Below are positions 9,807 through 19,160 of a stretch of DNA of 64,000 nt, one piece after another. The position numbers and the translations under genes are program-made. Every line of letters begins with the position of its first letter. The first letter of the stretch is position 1. This DNA comes from Rhizobiaceae bacterium (GTDB lineage: Bacteria > Pseudomonadota > Alphaproteobacteria > Rhizobiales > Rhizobiaceae), in assembly GCA_019635715.1 (NCBI GenBank), contig JAHBYY010000007.1, positions 30,055 through 94,054 on the forward strand, written 5' to 3'. The notes under the pieces are model-generated. The model was not told the DNA's origin. It did not search any database and saw only the letters and a program-made list of their open reading frames with translations.

Positions 9807-10997
9807 CTACGCCGCCGCCTTCAGCCGTGCAGCGGTCGTCGACCGATAGAACTCCTGTGCGGCGGCGACGCCGGAACCGAGGCGAACCGGCAGGCCGAGA
9901 TCGGCCATGGCCATCTCGGCGGTGGCAATTCCCGACAGCGCCAGAACATCGCTCAGGCAGCCGAGATGGCCGATGCGGAACACCTTGCCCTCAACTTCGC
10001 CGAGACCGACGCCAAAGGCGACGTCATAGACTTCAGCCGCATGGGAGACGAGCTTCGTCGCGTTGAAACCATCCGGCGTGCGGATGGCGCTGACCGTATC
10101 GGACTGAACCGACGGGCTTGCAGCACACAATTCCATGCCCCAGGCCGAAACGGCGGCCCGGATGCCATCGGCGATGCGGCGGTGGCGAGCGAAGACATTC
10201 TCCAGGCCTTCGGCCAGCAACAGTTCGGTCGACACCTTCAATCCGTTCAGCAGGCCGACGGCCGGCGTATAGGGATAGGCATTGTTCTGATAGCTGCGGC
10301 CCATGTCGCGAACATCAAAGAAGGTGCGCGGCAGCTTCGCCATATCGAGCGCCGCCATGGCCCGTGGCGAGAACCCGACGATGGCGAGGCCGGTCGGCAG
10401 CATAAAGCCCTTCTGCGATCCGGTGACGGCAATGTCGACGCCCCATTCATCCATGCGGAAGTCCATGCAGGCGATCGAACTGACACCGTCGACATAGAGC
10501 AGCGCAGGATGGCTGGCCGCGTCGATGGCGCGGCGAACCGCGCCGATGTCGGACCGCACGCCGGTGGCGGTCTCATTGTGCGTCGCGAGCACGACCTTGA
10601 TCCGATGCGCCCTGTCGGCGGCGAGAACTTCCTCGAACCTGTCGGCGGGGATGCCTTCGCCCCAGGGCGTTTCAACGACGATGACCTCGAGGCCATGGCG
10701 CGTGCACATGTCGATCCAGCGATGGCTGAACATGCCGTTGCGTGCTGCGAGGACCTTGTCGCCCGGCGACAGCGTGTTGGTGATCGCGGTTTCCCAGCCG
10801 CCGGTGCCGGTGGACGGAAACACGAAGATCTCCGCGCTCCTGCTTTTCAGGACGCGCTTCACGCCGCCCAATGCCGGTTGCAGAATCTCGCGGAAGAGCG
10901 ACGAGCGGTGATCGAGGGTCGGCATGTCGACAGCCCTGCGCAGCGACTCCGGCAGGTTGGTCGGTCCAGGTATGAAAACCGGGTTCTGGCAGCGCAT
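9807..10997 (-). CDS. bhcA: L-aspartate-glyoxylate aminotransferase
   Basis: A 396-residue class V aminotransferase. BhcA moves the amino group of L-aspartate to glyoxylate, giving glycine and oxaloacetate, the first step and the output step of the cycle. The PLP lysine is K196 in VTGSQKGF; FIPGPTNLPE near the N-terminus and PSTGTGGWE are family landmarks. The ATG at 10997 has an excellent GGAGGAG site; a longer frame to 11054 would run into the regulatory region. It is the first gene of bhcABCD and is divergent from bhcR. Confidence 0.94.
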   Translation of the reverse strand: MRCQNPVFIPGPTNLPESLRRAVDMPTLDHRSSLFREILQPALGGVKRVLKSRSAEIFVFPSTGTGGWETAITNTLSPGDKVLAARNGMFSHRWIDMCTRHGLEVIVVETPWGEGIPADRFEEVLAADRAHRIKVVLATHNETATGVRSDIGAVRRAIDAASHPALLYVDGVSSIACMDFRMDEWGVDIAVTGSQKGFMLPTGLAIVGFSPRAMAALDMAKLPRTFFDVRDMGRSYQNNAYPYTPAVGLLNGLKVSTELLLAEGLENVFARHRRIADGIRAAVSAWGMELCAASPSVQSDTVSAIRTPDGFNATKLVSHAAEVYDVAFGVGLGEVEGKVFRIGHLGCLSDVLALSGIATAEMAMADLGLPVRLGSGVAAAQEFYRSTTAARLKAAA

Positions 10998-11190
10998 ATC
11001 CGCTCTCCTCCTCGAAACTGACGCCAGCCTACTCACCGGCGAAAAGGGTTGCAATTTTTTTGAAAAAATCTTCCGACCAATAGAAAAATCGCAATTGTCG
11101 TATGATTTTCAATGGCGTATGATTTTTCAGCACTCGGAATCCATTGTTTCGGTTGTCTAGAAACTGTCTCTCCGTTTGCATCGAAAGCGC
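10998..11190. promoter_or_regulatory. Divergent bhcA/bhcR control region
   Basis: A 193-base AT-rich stretch between the divergent starts of bhcA and bhcR. It holds four copies of a GAAAAATC-type word: GAAAAAATC (11062-11070), GAAAAATC (11083-11090) and, inverted, GATTTTC (11104-11110) and GATTTTTC (11121-11128). They nest almost symmetrically around CAATTG (11092-11097). CGTATGATTTT also occurs twice as a direct repeat (11099 and 11116, 17 bases apart). IclR regulators bind as dimers or tetramers, so this is the best candidate BhcR operator. No convincing -35/-10 pair could be assigned. Confidence 0.65.
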
Positions 11191-12003
11191 ATGGCCTCAG
11201 CACATCGACCGCGCGGTCGCCCACGGAATGCGGCGGGTTCGTCCGCGAACACCATCCAGGCGCTCGACAGGGCGCTCGATGTGCTGAACCTGCTAGCGTC
11301 TGCCGCGGGGCTGACGCTGACCGAGATATGCAACCGCCTGTCGCAGTCGCCCGCGACGATGCATCGCGTTCTCGCCTCGCTCGAATCCCGGCGCATGGTG
11401 GAAATCGATCCGACCACCCAGACCTGGCACATAGGTTCCGGGGCGTTTGGCGTCGGATCGGCATTTCTTCGGCGGACCAATCTGATCGATCGCGCAAGAC
11501 CGGTCATGCATCGGATGATGGAGGCGACAGGTGAAACCTGCAATCTGGGGATCGAGCGGGATGGAGCCGTGGTCTTCATCAGCCAGGTCGAGACGCATCA
11601 ATCGATCCGGGCTTTCTTCCCGCCCGGGACCCGGTCACACATCCACGCATCCGGGATCGGCAAGGCGATATTGGCGAACCTGCGCTCGGACCAGCTCGAC
11701 CGCATGCTGGCCCGGGTTCAGTTCAAGGTCTTTACGCCGCATACGCTTGTCGACGCGGGCAGCCTCCGACGCGAACTGGACCTTACCCGCATGCGCGGAT
11801 TTGCGGTCGATGACCAGGAGCACACATTGGGCATGCGCTGCGTCGCGGCGGCTATCCGCAACCACCATGGAGAGGCCTTCGCGGGAATATCGGTTTCCGG
11901 ACCCGTGCAAAGGATGGACGGAGAGCGATTGTCGGCCATCGGCGTCGAAGTGGCCCGATCGGCCAAGGAGCTTTCCCGCATGCTCGGCGGCGATGCGATC
12001 TGA
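11191..12003 (+). CDS. bhcR: IclR-family regulator of the bhc genes
   Basis: A 270-residue IclR-type regulator: N-terminal winged helix (about residues 25-85, with LTLTEICNRLSQSPATMHRV) and C-terminal effector domain with blocks GIGKAILA and GMRCVAAAI. Its place divergent from bhcA is that of BhcR in Paracoccus, where it binds the bhc promoter and senses glyoxylate (established there, inferred here). The ATG at 11191 was preferred to an in-frame TTG at 11176. No strong ribosome site is visible. Confidence 0.9.
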   Translation: MASAHRPRGRPRNAAGSSANTIQALDRALDVLNLLASAAGLTLTEICNRLSQSPATMHRVLASLESRRMVEIDPTTQTWHIGSGAFGVGSAFLRRTNLIDRARPVMHRMMEATGETCNLGIERDGAVVFISQVETHQSIRAFFPPGTRSHIHASGIGKAILANLRSDQLDRMLARVQFKVFTPHTLVDAGSLRRELDLTRMRGFAVDDQEHTLGMRCVAAAIRNHHGEAFAGISVSGPVQRMDGERLSAIGVEVARSAKELSRMLGGDAI

Positions 12004-12205
12004 TTGATCCGGCAGCGGCGGCGAGACCGATTCGGAATTCCTCGCCGGAGGGCGTATTGCCTCGCCGCGCACACTGCCGGCAACCCGACATTTGCGTTAG
12101 CTTTCGGGTGAAATGGCACGGCGGTAGCGTCGATGTTCGTGAAGCAACTCGGGGATGGACGGCGGCTGATGCTGACGGAGAAGCTCGCCGGTCGAAAGGT
12201 CCGCA

Positions 12206-13495
12206 TTACCTGCCGGACGTCCATCGCGACGCTGTCAGCAGAAGGACCTCGGTCAGCGATACCAGTGACTCCACACTGACCCATTCGTCGGGCCCGTGGG
12301 CATTGCCGCCACTCGGCCCCAGATGAACGGTCGGAGTGTCGAAATATCTATTGAAAAGGTATCCGTCGCCGCCGAAATTGGCTCCCGTCGGCTCGATGTC
12401 CTGTTGCAGAAGATCGCGACAGGCGCCGAGCACCTCCACAACGCCAGGATGATCGACGGGCGTATCGGCGCCGAAAAGATACCGGCTCGCGCGCTCCAGA
12501 TGCAGTTCTCCGCCGTCCCGGGCTACCAACAAATGCTTCAGTGCCTGATCGAGTTCGGCACGGAGAGCCGCTTCGTCCATGCCCGGCAAAGTTTGTACAA
12601 AAAACTCCGCAAAAGCCTCGACCGGAATGCCGATATTGCCCCCTTCGGAAAGGTCGCCCGCCGCAATCTTGGCCATGACGAGGTCGCGGGGATGCGGTGA
12701 ATTCCGGTAGAGCCCCTTGGCCGGTCTGGTGGCGTTGATCTCTGTCTCGTACTCCTGCAGCCGAAGGATGGCGCGCGCAATCAGCACGGCGGGATTGACC
12801 GTGCGCTCCCCCGCATAGGCGACGCCGCCCTGGCCTCGCGCCCGCAGATGAAACACCTGCCCGCCGCGCGTGTGGGGGCATACTTGCATGTTGGTCGGCT
12901 CAGGAATGATGCCGAGATCGCCCGTATGGCCGCGCAGCAGGCAGGCGAGGGTTCCGTTCGCGCCGGCATTCTCCTCGTCCACCACGCTGTGGAGAAGAAT
13001 CCTTCCTGGGAGCTGGATCCCCTTGCTCGCCAGGATTTTGATGACGGTCGCGCAGGCTGCCACGCCGCCCTTCATATCGTAACCGCCGCGTCCGTAAAGC
13101 CGGTCGCCGTCGACGTGACCGGAGAACGGATCGCCGGTTCGCCACGGCAGCGGCGCCCGGCCGACCGTATCCATATGGCCGTTGAAAACCAGCGAGCGCC
13201 CGTTGCCATGGCCGGGCAACGTGACCACGACGTTCGGACGGTCCTGGTAGTCACGCCCCGGCCACCACGCCTCGTGTTGCTCGATGCCGGCGACCTGCGT
13301 AGGCTCGAACTCATCGATTTCGACGCCGGTGTCCGCGAAGAAGGCCTTCAAGACCCTCTGCCCCGCCGCTTCGTCGCCATAGGGCGCCCGGTTCTCGGTC
13401 GGTGTCCGTACCAGATCAACCGCGAGCGCCAGCAGATCGGATCGAAACTCACGGACCAGTTCCCTTGCCTGCGCCGGCTCGATCGGACCAACCAT
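12206..13495 (-). CDS. M20-family metallopeptidase / amidohydrolase
   Basis: A 429-residue M20 (ArgE/DapE/ACY1-like) zinc hydrolase, probably cytoplasmic since no signal peptide is seen. Metal ligands are visible in FNGHMDTVG, RGGYDMKGG and DEENAG, with a late His in GGNAHGPDE. The family cleaves N-acyl groups or peptide bonds; the substrate is not readable. It is divergent from the PfkB kinase gene and next to a sugar importer, so an N-deacylating step on an imported compound is possible (inference). The ATG at 13495 has AGGAGAG upstream. Confidence 0.85.
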   Translation of the reverse strand: MVGPIEPAQARELVREFRSDLLALAVDLVRTPTENRAPYGDEAAGQRVLKAFFADTGVEIDEFEPTQVAGIEQHEAWWPGRDYQDRPNVVVTLPGHGNGRSLVFNGHMDTVGRAPLPWRTGDPFSGHVDGDRLYGRGGYDMKGGVAACATVIKILASKGIQLPGRILLHSVVDEENAGANGTLACLLRGHTGDLGIIPEPTNMQVCPHTRGGQVFHLRARGQGGVAYAGERTVNPAVLIARAILRLQEYETEINATRPAKGLYRNSPHPRDLVMAKIAAGDLSEGGNIGIPVEAFAEFFVQTLPGMDEAALRAELDQALKHLLVARDGGELHLERASRYLFGADTPVDHPGVVEVLGACRDLLQQDIEPTGANFGGDGYLFNRYFDTPTVHLGPSGGNAHGPDEWVSVESLVSLTEVLLLTASRWTSGR

Positions 13496-13670
13496 CTATC
13501 TCTCCTGCTGCGCCTGAGCGAAATGCGATAACAACATCTCATATGTTTAAAATCAACATTTCTGTTCGCTATCCGGTCGACCAGATGCGATATTTTTATC
13601 AGATTGTCTATTTGAATGTTGTAATTCAAGAAAAATAATGTGGAAATAACATTTTGGCGGAAATGGAACC
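13496..13670. promoter_or_regulatory. Divergent promoter region with two inverted repeats
   Basis: AT-rich 175 bases between the divergent M20 and PfkB genes. It holds ATGTT-N7-AACAT (13543-13559) and TTGAAT-N6-ATTCAA (13612-13629). The first, read as TGTTTAAAATCAACATTT, resembles the palindrome at 20381-20401 upstream of the ABC operon (TGTGAAAATCACATTTT) apart from one inserted base, which suggests the same DeoR protein may bind both. Confidence 0.45.
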
Positions 13671-14639
13671 GTGACCAGGCAGAAAGACATCGTCGTGGCG
13701 GGTAGCCACGTTTACGGCGCCTACATAGGGTGCGCCGACCTTCCGCAACCCGGTGAAACCGTGGCCGGGCAGGGCTTCGACGGTTGCGTGCTTGATGACG
13801 GCGGCAAGGGATCGAATCAGGCGTTCTGCGCGGCTCGGCTCGGTGCGTCGACGACCTTTCTTGGGGTAGTCGGAAGCGATCCTCAGGGCGCCGCTGCGAT
13901 GGACGTCCTTCAACGGCAAGGCTGCGATGTGTCGTATGTCGAGCGGCACACCTCGATACCGACCGGCGTATCGGTGGCCATCGTCGACCGCCGGGGCCTG
14001 TCGATGATCGTGACAGACCCTGGTGCCAACCAGGCGCTCGATCCGGTCCTGATCGACAAGCATAGGGATGTGATCGCGGCGCATCGCTGGTGCCTGCTTC
14101 AGTTCGAGACACCGCTACAGACCGTTCTCCATACCAGCCGCGTGACACGGGAGCTAGGCGTGCGGACCCTGTTGACCCCGGGTCCCATGCTCGCGCTGCG
14201 GCCGGGCGATCTTGCGAACATCGATGTGCTGATACCGAACGAGACGGAAGCCGCCGATCTGCTGGCAGTAAGATCGCTGGATGGATCGCCGGTGGATGTG
14301 GCGCGCAGCATCGCAAAGAAGTGGCATGTGCCGAACGTGGTCCTGACGCGTGGTGCAAGCGGTGTGGCGGCTTGGTGGGACGGGCGAGGATATGAGATAC
14401 CCGCCTTCAAGGTCGAAGCCCGAAACACCATCGGAGCGGGGGACGGATTTTCTGCGGCGCTGGCTACCGCGCTTTCACGGAATGCCGGCATCGCGGAGGC
14501 CTTGTCCTTCGCTTCGGCCGTCGCCGCACTCGCCGTGTCGCATGCCGGTGCGCCGTGGAGTTCGTATCCCGAGCCGGCGGTGGTCCGTGACTTTCTGCAG
14601 GAGCGCCGACTGTCCTCGCTCGCACACAAGATTCTGTAG
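13671..14639 (+). CDS. PfkB-family carbohydrate kinase (ribokinase-like)
   Basis: A 322-residue ribokinase-type kinase. N-terminal substrate region includes the DDGGKGSNQAF block typical of ribokinases, and the C-terminal signature NTIGAGDGFSAALATAL carries the catalytic Asp and anion hole. It probably phosphorylates a sugar, sugar acid or nucleoside brought in by the ABC importer encoded convergently downstream. The start is GTG at 13671 with only a weak upstream GGAAATGGAA site. Substrate unknown. Confidence 0.88.
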   Translation: MTRQKDIVVAGSHVYGAYIGCADLPQPGETVAGQGFDGCVLDDGGKGSNQAFCAARLGASTTFLGVVGSDPQGAAAMDVLQRQGCDVSYVERHTSIPTGVSVAIVDRRGLSMIVTDPGANQALDPVLIDKHRDVIAAHRWCLLQFETPLQTVLHTSRVTRELGVRTLLTPGPMLALRPGDLANIDVLIPNETEAADLLAVRSLDGSPVDVARSIAKKWHVPNVVLTRGASGVAAWWDGRGYEIPAFKVEARNTIGAGDGFSAALATALSRNAGIAEALSFASAVAALAVSHAGAPWSSYPEPAVVRDFLQERRLSSLAHKIL

Positions 14640-14686
14640 GCCATGATGATCGCCGCGGTGCCGGACCACCGCGGCGATTATTCATT

Positions 14687-15517
14687 TCAGACCGCGGACA
14701 TGATGTCGGCGGTGAACTGCGGCATGCCCGCGGTCAGACCGCCGTCGACGGTCAGGCTCGTACCGGTGATGAAGGCCGCCTCCTGGCTGGCCAGGAACAA
14801 GATGGCGGCGGCGAGATCCTCGGCTTCGCCGACGCGTCCGACCGGATACCAACGGCGAAGCGCATCGAGAAGTTTTGGCTCGCGCGTCAGGCGATCGTCC
14901 CACCAGGGCGTGCGCACCGAACCAGGAATGATGGTGTTGGCGCGGATATTGTGCGGTCCGTATTCGACGGCGAGTTGCCGTGCGAACTGGAGGAGACCCG
15001 CTTTGCCGGCGCTGTAGGCCGGCTCGGCCAACGCGACCAGAGCATTGACGGTGGCGACGCAGACGATGGCCCCGCCGCCGCGCTTGACCATCGAGGGTAT
15101 GGCGGCCCGCGTCACGAAATAGGCGCCGTTGAGGTTCAACTCGACATCCGCGCGCCAGTTTTCCGGTGTTGAGTCCGAGAAGGTCTGGGCACGAGCTGCG
15201 CCGGCGTTGTTGATGAGCACCGACAGTGGCCCGAGCTCTTCAACCGCGCGGTTCACGGCCTTTTCCACACCTTCGGGGTCGGTGATGTCGGCGGCCAGGG
15301 CAACGGCGCGCCGGCCCTTTTCCCGGACGGCGCTGGCCACGGTCTCGGCCGCGGCGCCGTTGCGATCCAGGATTGCTACGTCGCCACCCTCGCGCGCAAA
15401 CCTCTCCACAACGGCGCGGCCGATACCGCTTCCGCCGCCGGTCACGAGCCCGACCGCCCCGGTGAAGCGGCCGGTGAAGGTTTTTGCCTCTATGTTCGCA
15501 GACACGGACTCAGTCAT
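14687..15517 (-). CDS. SDR-family oxidoreductase
   Basis: A 276-residue classical short-chain dehydrogenase. TGGGSGIG binds NAD(P), NNAG is present, and the YSAGK motif gives the catalytic Tyr and Lys. The usual catalytic Ser appears to be replaced by Thr (VATVNAL region). The ATG at 15517 is preceded by AAAGGAAA. It is the last gene of the run NagB-like, binding protein, ATPase, permease, SDR, so it likely oxidises or reduces the imported carbohydrate. Substrate cannot be named. Confidence 0.9.
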   Translation of the reverse strand: MTESVSANIEAKTFTGRFTGAVGLVTGGGSGIGRAVVERFAREGGDVAILDRNGAAAETVASAVREKGRRAVALAADITDPEGVEKAVNRAVEELGPLSVLINNAGAARAQTFSDSTPENWRADVELNLNGAYFVTRAAIPSMVKRGGGAIVCVATVNALVALAEPAYSAGKAGLLQFARQLAVEYGPHNIRANTIIPGSVRTPWWDDRLTREPKLLDALRRWYPVGRVGEAEDLAAAILFLASQEAAFITGTSLTVDGGLTAGMPQFTADIMSAV

Positions 15518-15555
15518 GCCAAATTTCCTTTGGGTTGCATGTGTTTTCGGGGTCG

Positions 15556-16542
15556 TCAGGCGTGGCGGCTGCGACCGATATAGATGGCGAGCAAGATGAT
15601 GGCCCCCTTGATGACGCCCTGCACATAGGGATCGACGCCCATCAGGTTTAACCCGTTGTTCAGGATGCCCAGGAGGATCACGCCGATCAGTGTCCCTATG
15701 ATCGAGCCGCGTCCGCCCATGATGGAAGTGCCGCCCAGCACCACGGCAGCGATCGCGTCGAGTTCGAAGCCTACCCCAGCGCTGGGCTGGCCGCTCATCA
15801 GGCGCGATGTCATGACGACGGCGGCGACCGCCGTGGTCAGCCCGGAGATTGCGTAGACGAACAGCTTGACGCGATCGACCTTGACGCCGCTGAGGCGGGT
15901 CGCCCGCTCGTTCCCGCCGATCGCGTAGACATGGCGTCCAAACGAGGTGCGCTCGAGCACCACCCAGGCCAGAAGATAGACGGCCAGCATGATCAGGACG
16001 GGAACGGGGATGCCGACGATGCGGCCGCTGCCGAACCAGGACATCCAACCAGGCAGGCCCGAAATCGGATAGCCTCCCGAATACATAAGCGCGAAGCCGC
16101 GCGCCATGCCCATTGTCGCCAGCGTTACGATGATGGGCGGCATGCCGCCAAAGGCCACCAGCGCCCCGTTCAGGACGCCGAAGCCAACGCCGACGCCGAG
16201 TCCGGCCAATAGCGCGAGCGCGGGATCGAGCCCCCCGACCATGAGCCCGGCCATGATGGTGCCGGTGAGTGCCACCACCGAGCCCACCGAAAGATCAATG
16301 CCGCCCGTCAGGATCACGCAGGTCATGCCGATGGCGATGATGCCGATGATCGACACCTGTCGCATGACGTTCATCAGATTGGAGAATTGGAGAAAATTGT
16401 CCGAGGCCAGGCTCATCAGCACGCTGATGGCCACGAGCCCGAGCAGCGGCAAGGCCAGATCGGATTGCCGCAGGCGGGTCCACAGGCGGAAGGTGAATTG
16501 CTCCCCGACACGCTCCGGTGAAGCGTTTTCAGTGGATGGCAT
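15556..16542 (-). CDS. Ribose-type ABC transporter permease
   Basis: A 328-residue RbsC-like inner-membrane permease with about eight to ten hydrophobic helices. The conserved EAA-like region [15 protein letters not shown] and the C-terminal [14 protein letters not shown] are characteristic of carbohydrate (CUT2) importers. It overlaps the ATPase gene by 14 bases, implying coupled translation. It forms the channel of the importer encoded at 15556-19106. Confidence 0.92.
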   Translation of the reverse strand: MPSTENASPERVGEQFTFRLWTRLRQSDLALPLLGLVAISVLMSLASDNFLQFSNLMNVMRQVSIIGIIAIGMTCVILTGGIDLSVGSVVALTGTIMAGLMVGGLDPALALLAGLGVGVGFGVLNGALVAFGGMPPIIVTLATMGMARGFALMYSGGYPISGLPGWMSWFGSGRIVGIPVPVLIMLAVYLLAWVVLERTSFGRHVYAIGGNERATRLSGVKVDRVKLFVYAISGLTTAVAAVVMTSRLMSGQPSAGVGFELDAIAAVVLGGTSIMGGRGSIIGTLIGVILLGILNNGLNLMGVDPYVQGVIKGAIILLAIYIGRSRHA

Positions 16543-18094
16543 CAGACCCTCCCGCGGTTGCGTGCTTCATCACCTCCTGGGCAGTAACGTCCTCTCCCGC
16601 CAAGGTTTTCACGATACGGCCCGCCCGGAACACACAAACGCGGTCGGACATGCCGACCACCTCCGGCAATTCGGACGATATCATGATGATCGAGACCCCC
16701 CGCCTCGTGAGGTCGCGCATCAAGTGGTAGATTTCGACCTTGGCGCCGACATCGATCCCACGCGTCGGTTCGTCGAAGATCAGGATGTCGACATCGTGGT
16801 TGAGCCAGCGGGCAATCACCACCTTCTGTTGGTTTCCCCCCGACAATTCCTCCAGCCGCGTCTCGGGGCCTGGCGCCTTGACACGCACCATCGCCATTGC
16901 CGCGCCTACATCCGCGCTCTCGCGTTTGCCGTCGATGAAGAAGCCAAGCTTGCGATATTTGCCGTAGTTGTTGAGGGAAATGTTGTGGCGAACAGAGAAG
17001 GGCACGATGAGCCCTTCGTCCTTGCGGTTCTCGGGCAACAGGCCGATGCCGCTTGCTAGTGCGTCGGCGGCGTTGGCAAGGCTACGCTGCGTTCCATGCA
17101 GTTCCACACGACGCGAGGCCGCGTCGAATTCTCCAAGCAGCGCAAGCGCCATCTCCGTGCGCCCTGAGCCGACAAGGCCGGCGAATCCCAAGATCTCGCC
17201 GCGCCGCAACTCGAACTCGCTCGGCGGCATGTTCTTGTGCAAGCGCATTTCCCGTGCGCGAAGCACCACCTGCGCCGTGTCATCCGGATCCGGCTTGTCC
17301 GGGAAGCCCGCTTCAATCCGCCGCCCCACCATCATCAGCACCAATCGGTCGATATCGGTCTCAGCGACGGACGTGGTGTCGACGTAGTGTCCGTCGCGCA
17401 GCACCGTAATGCGGTCACAGATCTCGAAGATCTCGTCGAGGTGATGCGAAATGAAGACGATGGCGACACCCTCGGCGCGGAGTTGGCGCATCACGACAAA
17501 GAGATGCTCCACTTCCACGGGGGTTAATGTGGCGGTCGGCTCGTCGAGGACGAGGATGCGCGCGTCGAGTGCGAGCGCCTTGGCAATCTCAACGAATTGT
17601 TGCTGCGCGACACTCAGCTTGTGGATCGGCATGTCGAGGTCGATCTGGATGCCGAGACGACCGAGAAGCTCTCGCGTGCGGGTGCGCATCGCGGTTCGAT
17701 CCAGAAGGCCGAAGCGGTTGTGCTTCTCGCGCCCGAGAAAAACGTTCTCGACGGCGTTGAGATACGGGATCAAGCTGAACTCCTGGAAGACGATCCCTAT
17801 TCCGGCCTTGACCGCGTCGTCATAGTCCATGAAGCGCCGCTGCTGTCCGTTCAGCCGCATCTCGCCCTCATCGAAGGAGAGGATGCCGCACAGAATCTTC
17901 GACAGCGTCGACTTTCCCGCGCCGTTTTCACCGAGCAGCGCATGCACCTCGCCGGCAAACAATTGCAGATCCACCCCGTGCAGCACCTGGACCGGGCCAA
18001 AGCTCTTGCGGATGCCCTTTAGCTCCAGAGCCGGCTCGCGCTCGATCGAGCGCGGCCGGCCCAAGGGGAAAGGCCGTTCTTCCTGGAGCGTCAT
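16529..18094 (-). CDS. Ribose-type ABC transporter ATP-binding protein (two ATPase domains)
   Basis: A 521-residue CUT2 ATPase with two fused ABC domains. Domain 1 has Walker [10 protein letters not shown], signature-like KLSVAQQQ and Walker [13 protein letters not shown]. Domain 2 has the usual degenerate Walker A (GLVGSGRTE), signature LSGGNQQK and Walker [13 protein letters not shown]. This asymmetry is normal for RbsA/MglA. It lies between the binding protein and the permease and follows a strong intercistronic hairpin. Confidence 0.95.
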   Translation of the reverse strand: MTLQEERPFPLGRPRSIEREPALELKGIRKSFGPVQVLHGVDLQLFAGEVHALLGENGAGKSTLSKILCGILSFDEGEMRLNGQQRRFMDYDDAVKAGIGIVFQEFSLIPYLNAVENVFLGREKHNRFGLLDRTAMRTRTRELLGRLGIQIDLDMPIHKLSVAQQQFVEIAKALALDARILVLDEPTATLTPVEVEHLFVVMRQLRAEGVAIVFISHHLDEIFEICDRITVLRDGHYVDTTSVAETDIDRLVLMMVGRRIEAGFPDKPDPDDTAQVVLRAREMRLHKNMPPSEFELRRGEILGFAGLVGSGRTEMALALLGEFDAASRRVELHGTQRSLANAADALASGIGLLPENRKDEGLIVPFSVRHNISLNNYGKYRKLGFFIDGKRESADVGAAMAMVRVKAPGPETRLEELSGGNQQKVVIARWLNHDVDILIFDEPTRGIDVGAKVEIYHLMRDLTRRGVSIIMISSELPEVVGMSDRVCVFRAGRIVKTLAGEDVTAQEVMKHATAGGSDAIH

Positions 18095-18137
18095 GACGGC
18101 ATCTCCTTCCGTTCATGCGTATGAAAGCGCGCGGCCT

Positions 18138-18172
18138 CCCCCGCAGGAACGCCAACGGTGTTCCTGCGGGGG
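18138..18172 (-). terminator. Intercistronic hairpin between binding protein and ATPase genes
   Basis: A perfect 13-base inverted repeat (18138-18150 and 18160-18172; arms CCCCCGCAGGAAC / GTTCCTGCGGGGG) with a 9-base loop, 10 bases after the binding-protein stop in the direction of transcription. No T-run follows, so it more likely protects the upstream message or causes partial read-through, which would make the binding protein more abundant than ATPase and permease. Confidence 0.6.
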
Positions 18173-18182
18173 TTGATCACGC

Positions 18183-19106
18183 CTACCAGCTGAAATCGGC
18201 GGCGTTGGCGGCGTCCACCACCATCACATCCACGGGCACCTCGGTGGGCACCACCTTGGCACCCCAGAACTTGGCGAGCGCCATGCCAAGGCCGATGCGG
18301 ATCTGGTCGCGGGGGAACTGGGCCGTCGTTTCGATAAACGCTCCTCCGCGTTTGATCGCTTCCACCGCCTCAGGCGCACCGTCGACGGAAGTCAGCTTGA
18401 TTTCCTTGCCGGAGGCTTCGATCGCACCGAGCGCGCCCATTGCCGCGCCATCCATGACCGAGAAAATCCCTTTCAGATCAGGATGTGCCTGGATCATGTT
18501 CTCGGTGATGCTGAGCGCCGCCGCACGATCGGCCTTGGCGTTCTGGACATCGACCAGCTTCATTTCCGGATGCTCTTCGAGCGCCTTCTTGCAGCCAGCC
18601 ACCCGCTCGAGGATAGGGACGACGGCGATGCCGTCGATGATGGCAACATCGCCCTTGCCGCCCAAGGCCTCGGCAAGATATTTGCACGACTTGTAGCCGG
18701 CGTCGGTGTTCTTCGAACCGACGAAGCTGTCGACAGGGCCGGCCGCATTGGCGTCGACGGCGACGATCACGACACCTGCGCTGTGAGCGGTCTCGATGGC
18801 GGATTGAATGCCATTGGTGTCGGCCGGGTTCACCACCAGAATATTGATGCCCCTCTGCACCATGTCTTCGATATCGGAGATCTGCTTCGCGACATCCAGG
18901 CCGGCGTCGGTGATGATGAGTTCCTTGGCGCCGACGGACTTGCTCGCCTCCGTCAAAGCCTCCTGCATGCTGACGAAATAGGGATTGTTCAAGGTCTGGA
19001 ACGACATTCCAATTTTCAGACCGCCGTCCTGCGCAAAGGCGGACGACAAGGCCGCGGCCGACACGATTGTGCCGATTCCCAGAAGTTTCGCTACTTTATA
19101 CAACAT
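18183..19106 (-). CDS. Sugar-type ABC transporter substrate-binding protein
   Basis: A 307-residue periplasmic binding protein of the ribose/galactose (Peripla_BP_4) family. A signal peptide of about 25 residues ends at SAFA before QDGG. Family blocks include NPYFVSMQ near the N-terminus and a hinge region DGAAMGALGAIEASGK. The ATG at 19106 has GGGAGAGGAAA upstream. It should define the ligand of the CUT2 importer; the residues around the cleft do not let me name it. Confidence 0.93.
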   Translation of the reverse strand: MLYKVAKLLGIGTIVSAAALSSAFAQDGGLKIGMSFQTLNNPYFVSMQEALTEASKSVGAKELIITDAGLDVAKQISDIEDMVQRGINILVVNPADTNGIQSAIETAHSAGVVIVAVDANAAGPVDSFVGSKNTDAGYKSCKYLAEALGGKGDVAIIDGIAVVPILERVAGCKKALEEHPEMKLVDVQNAKADRAAALSITENMIQAHPDLKGIFSVMDGAAMGALGAIEASGKEIKLTSVDGAPEAVEAIKRGGAFIETTAQFPRDQIRIGLGMALAKFWGAKVVPTEVPVDVMVVDAANAADFSW

Positions 19107-19160
19107 TGAATTTCCTCTCCCTAGATTTGATAGTTAGTATCATCGCAAGAATAAAGTCAT

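Noticed and set aside
8745-11021. 758-codon plus-strand open frame across the bhc genes
   Set aside because: The minus strand holds three complete bhc genes with good ribosome sites; the plus frame shows only shadow composition.
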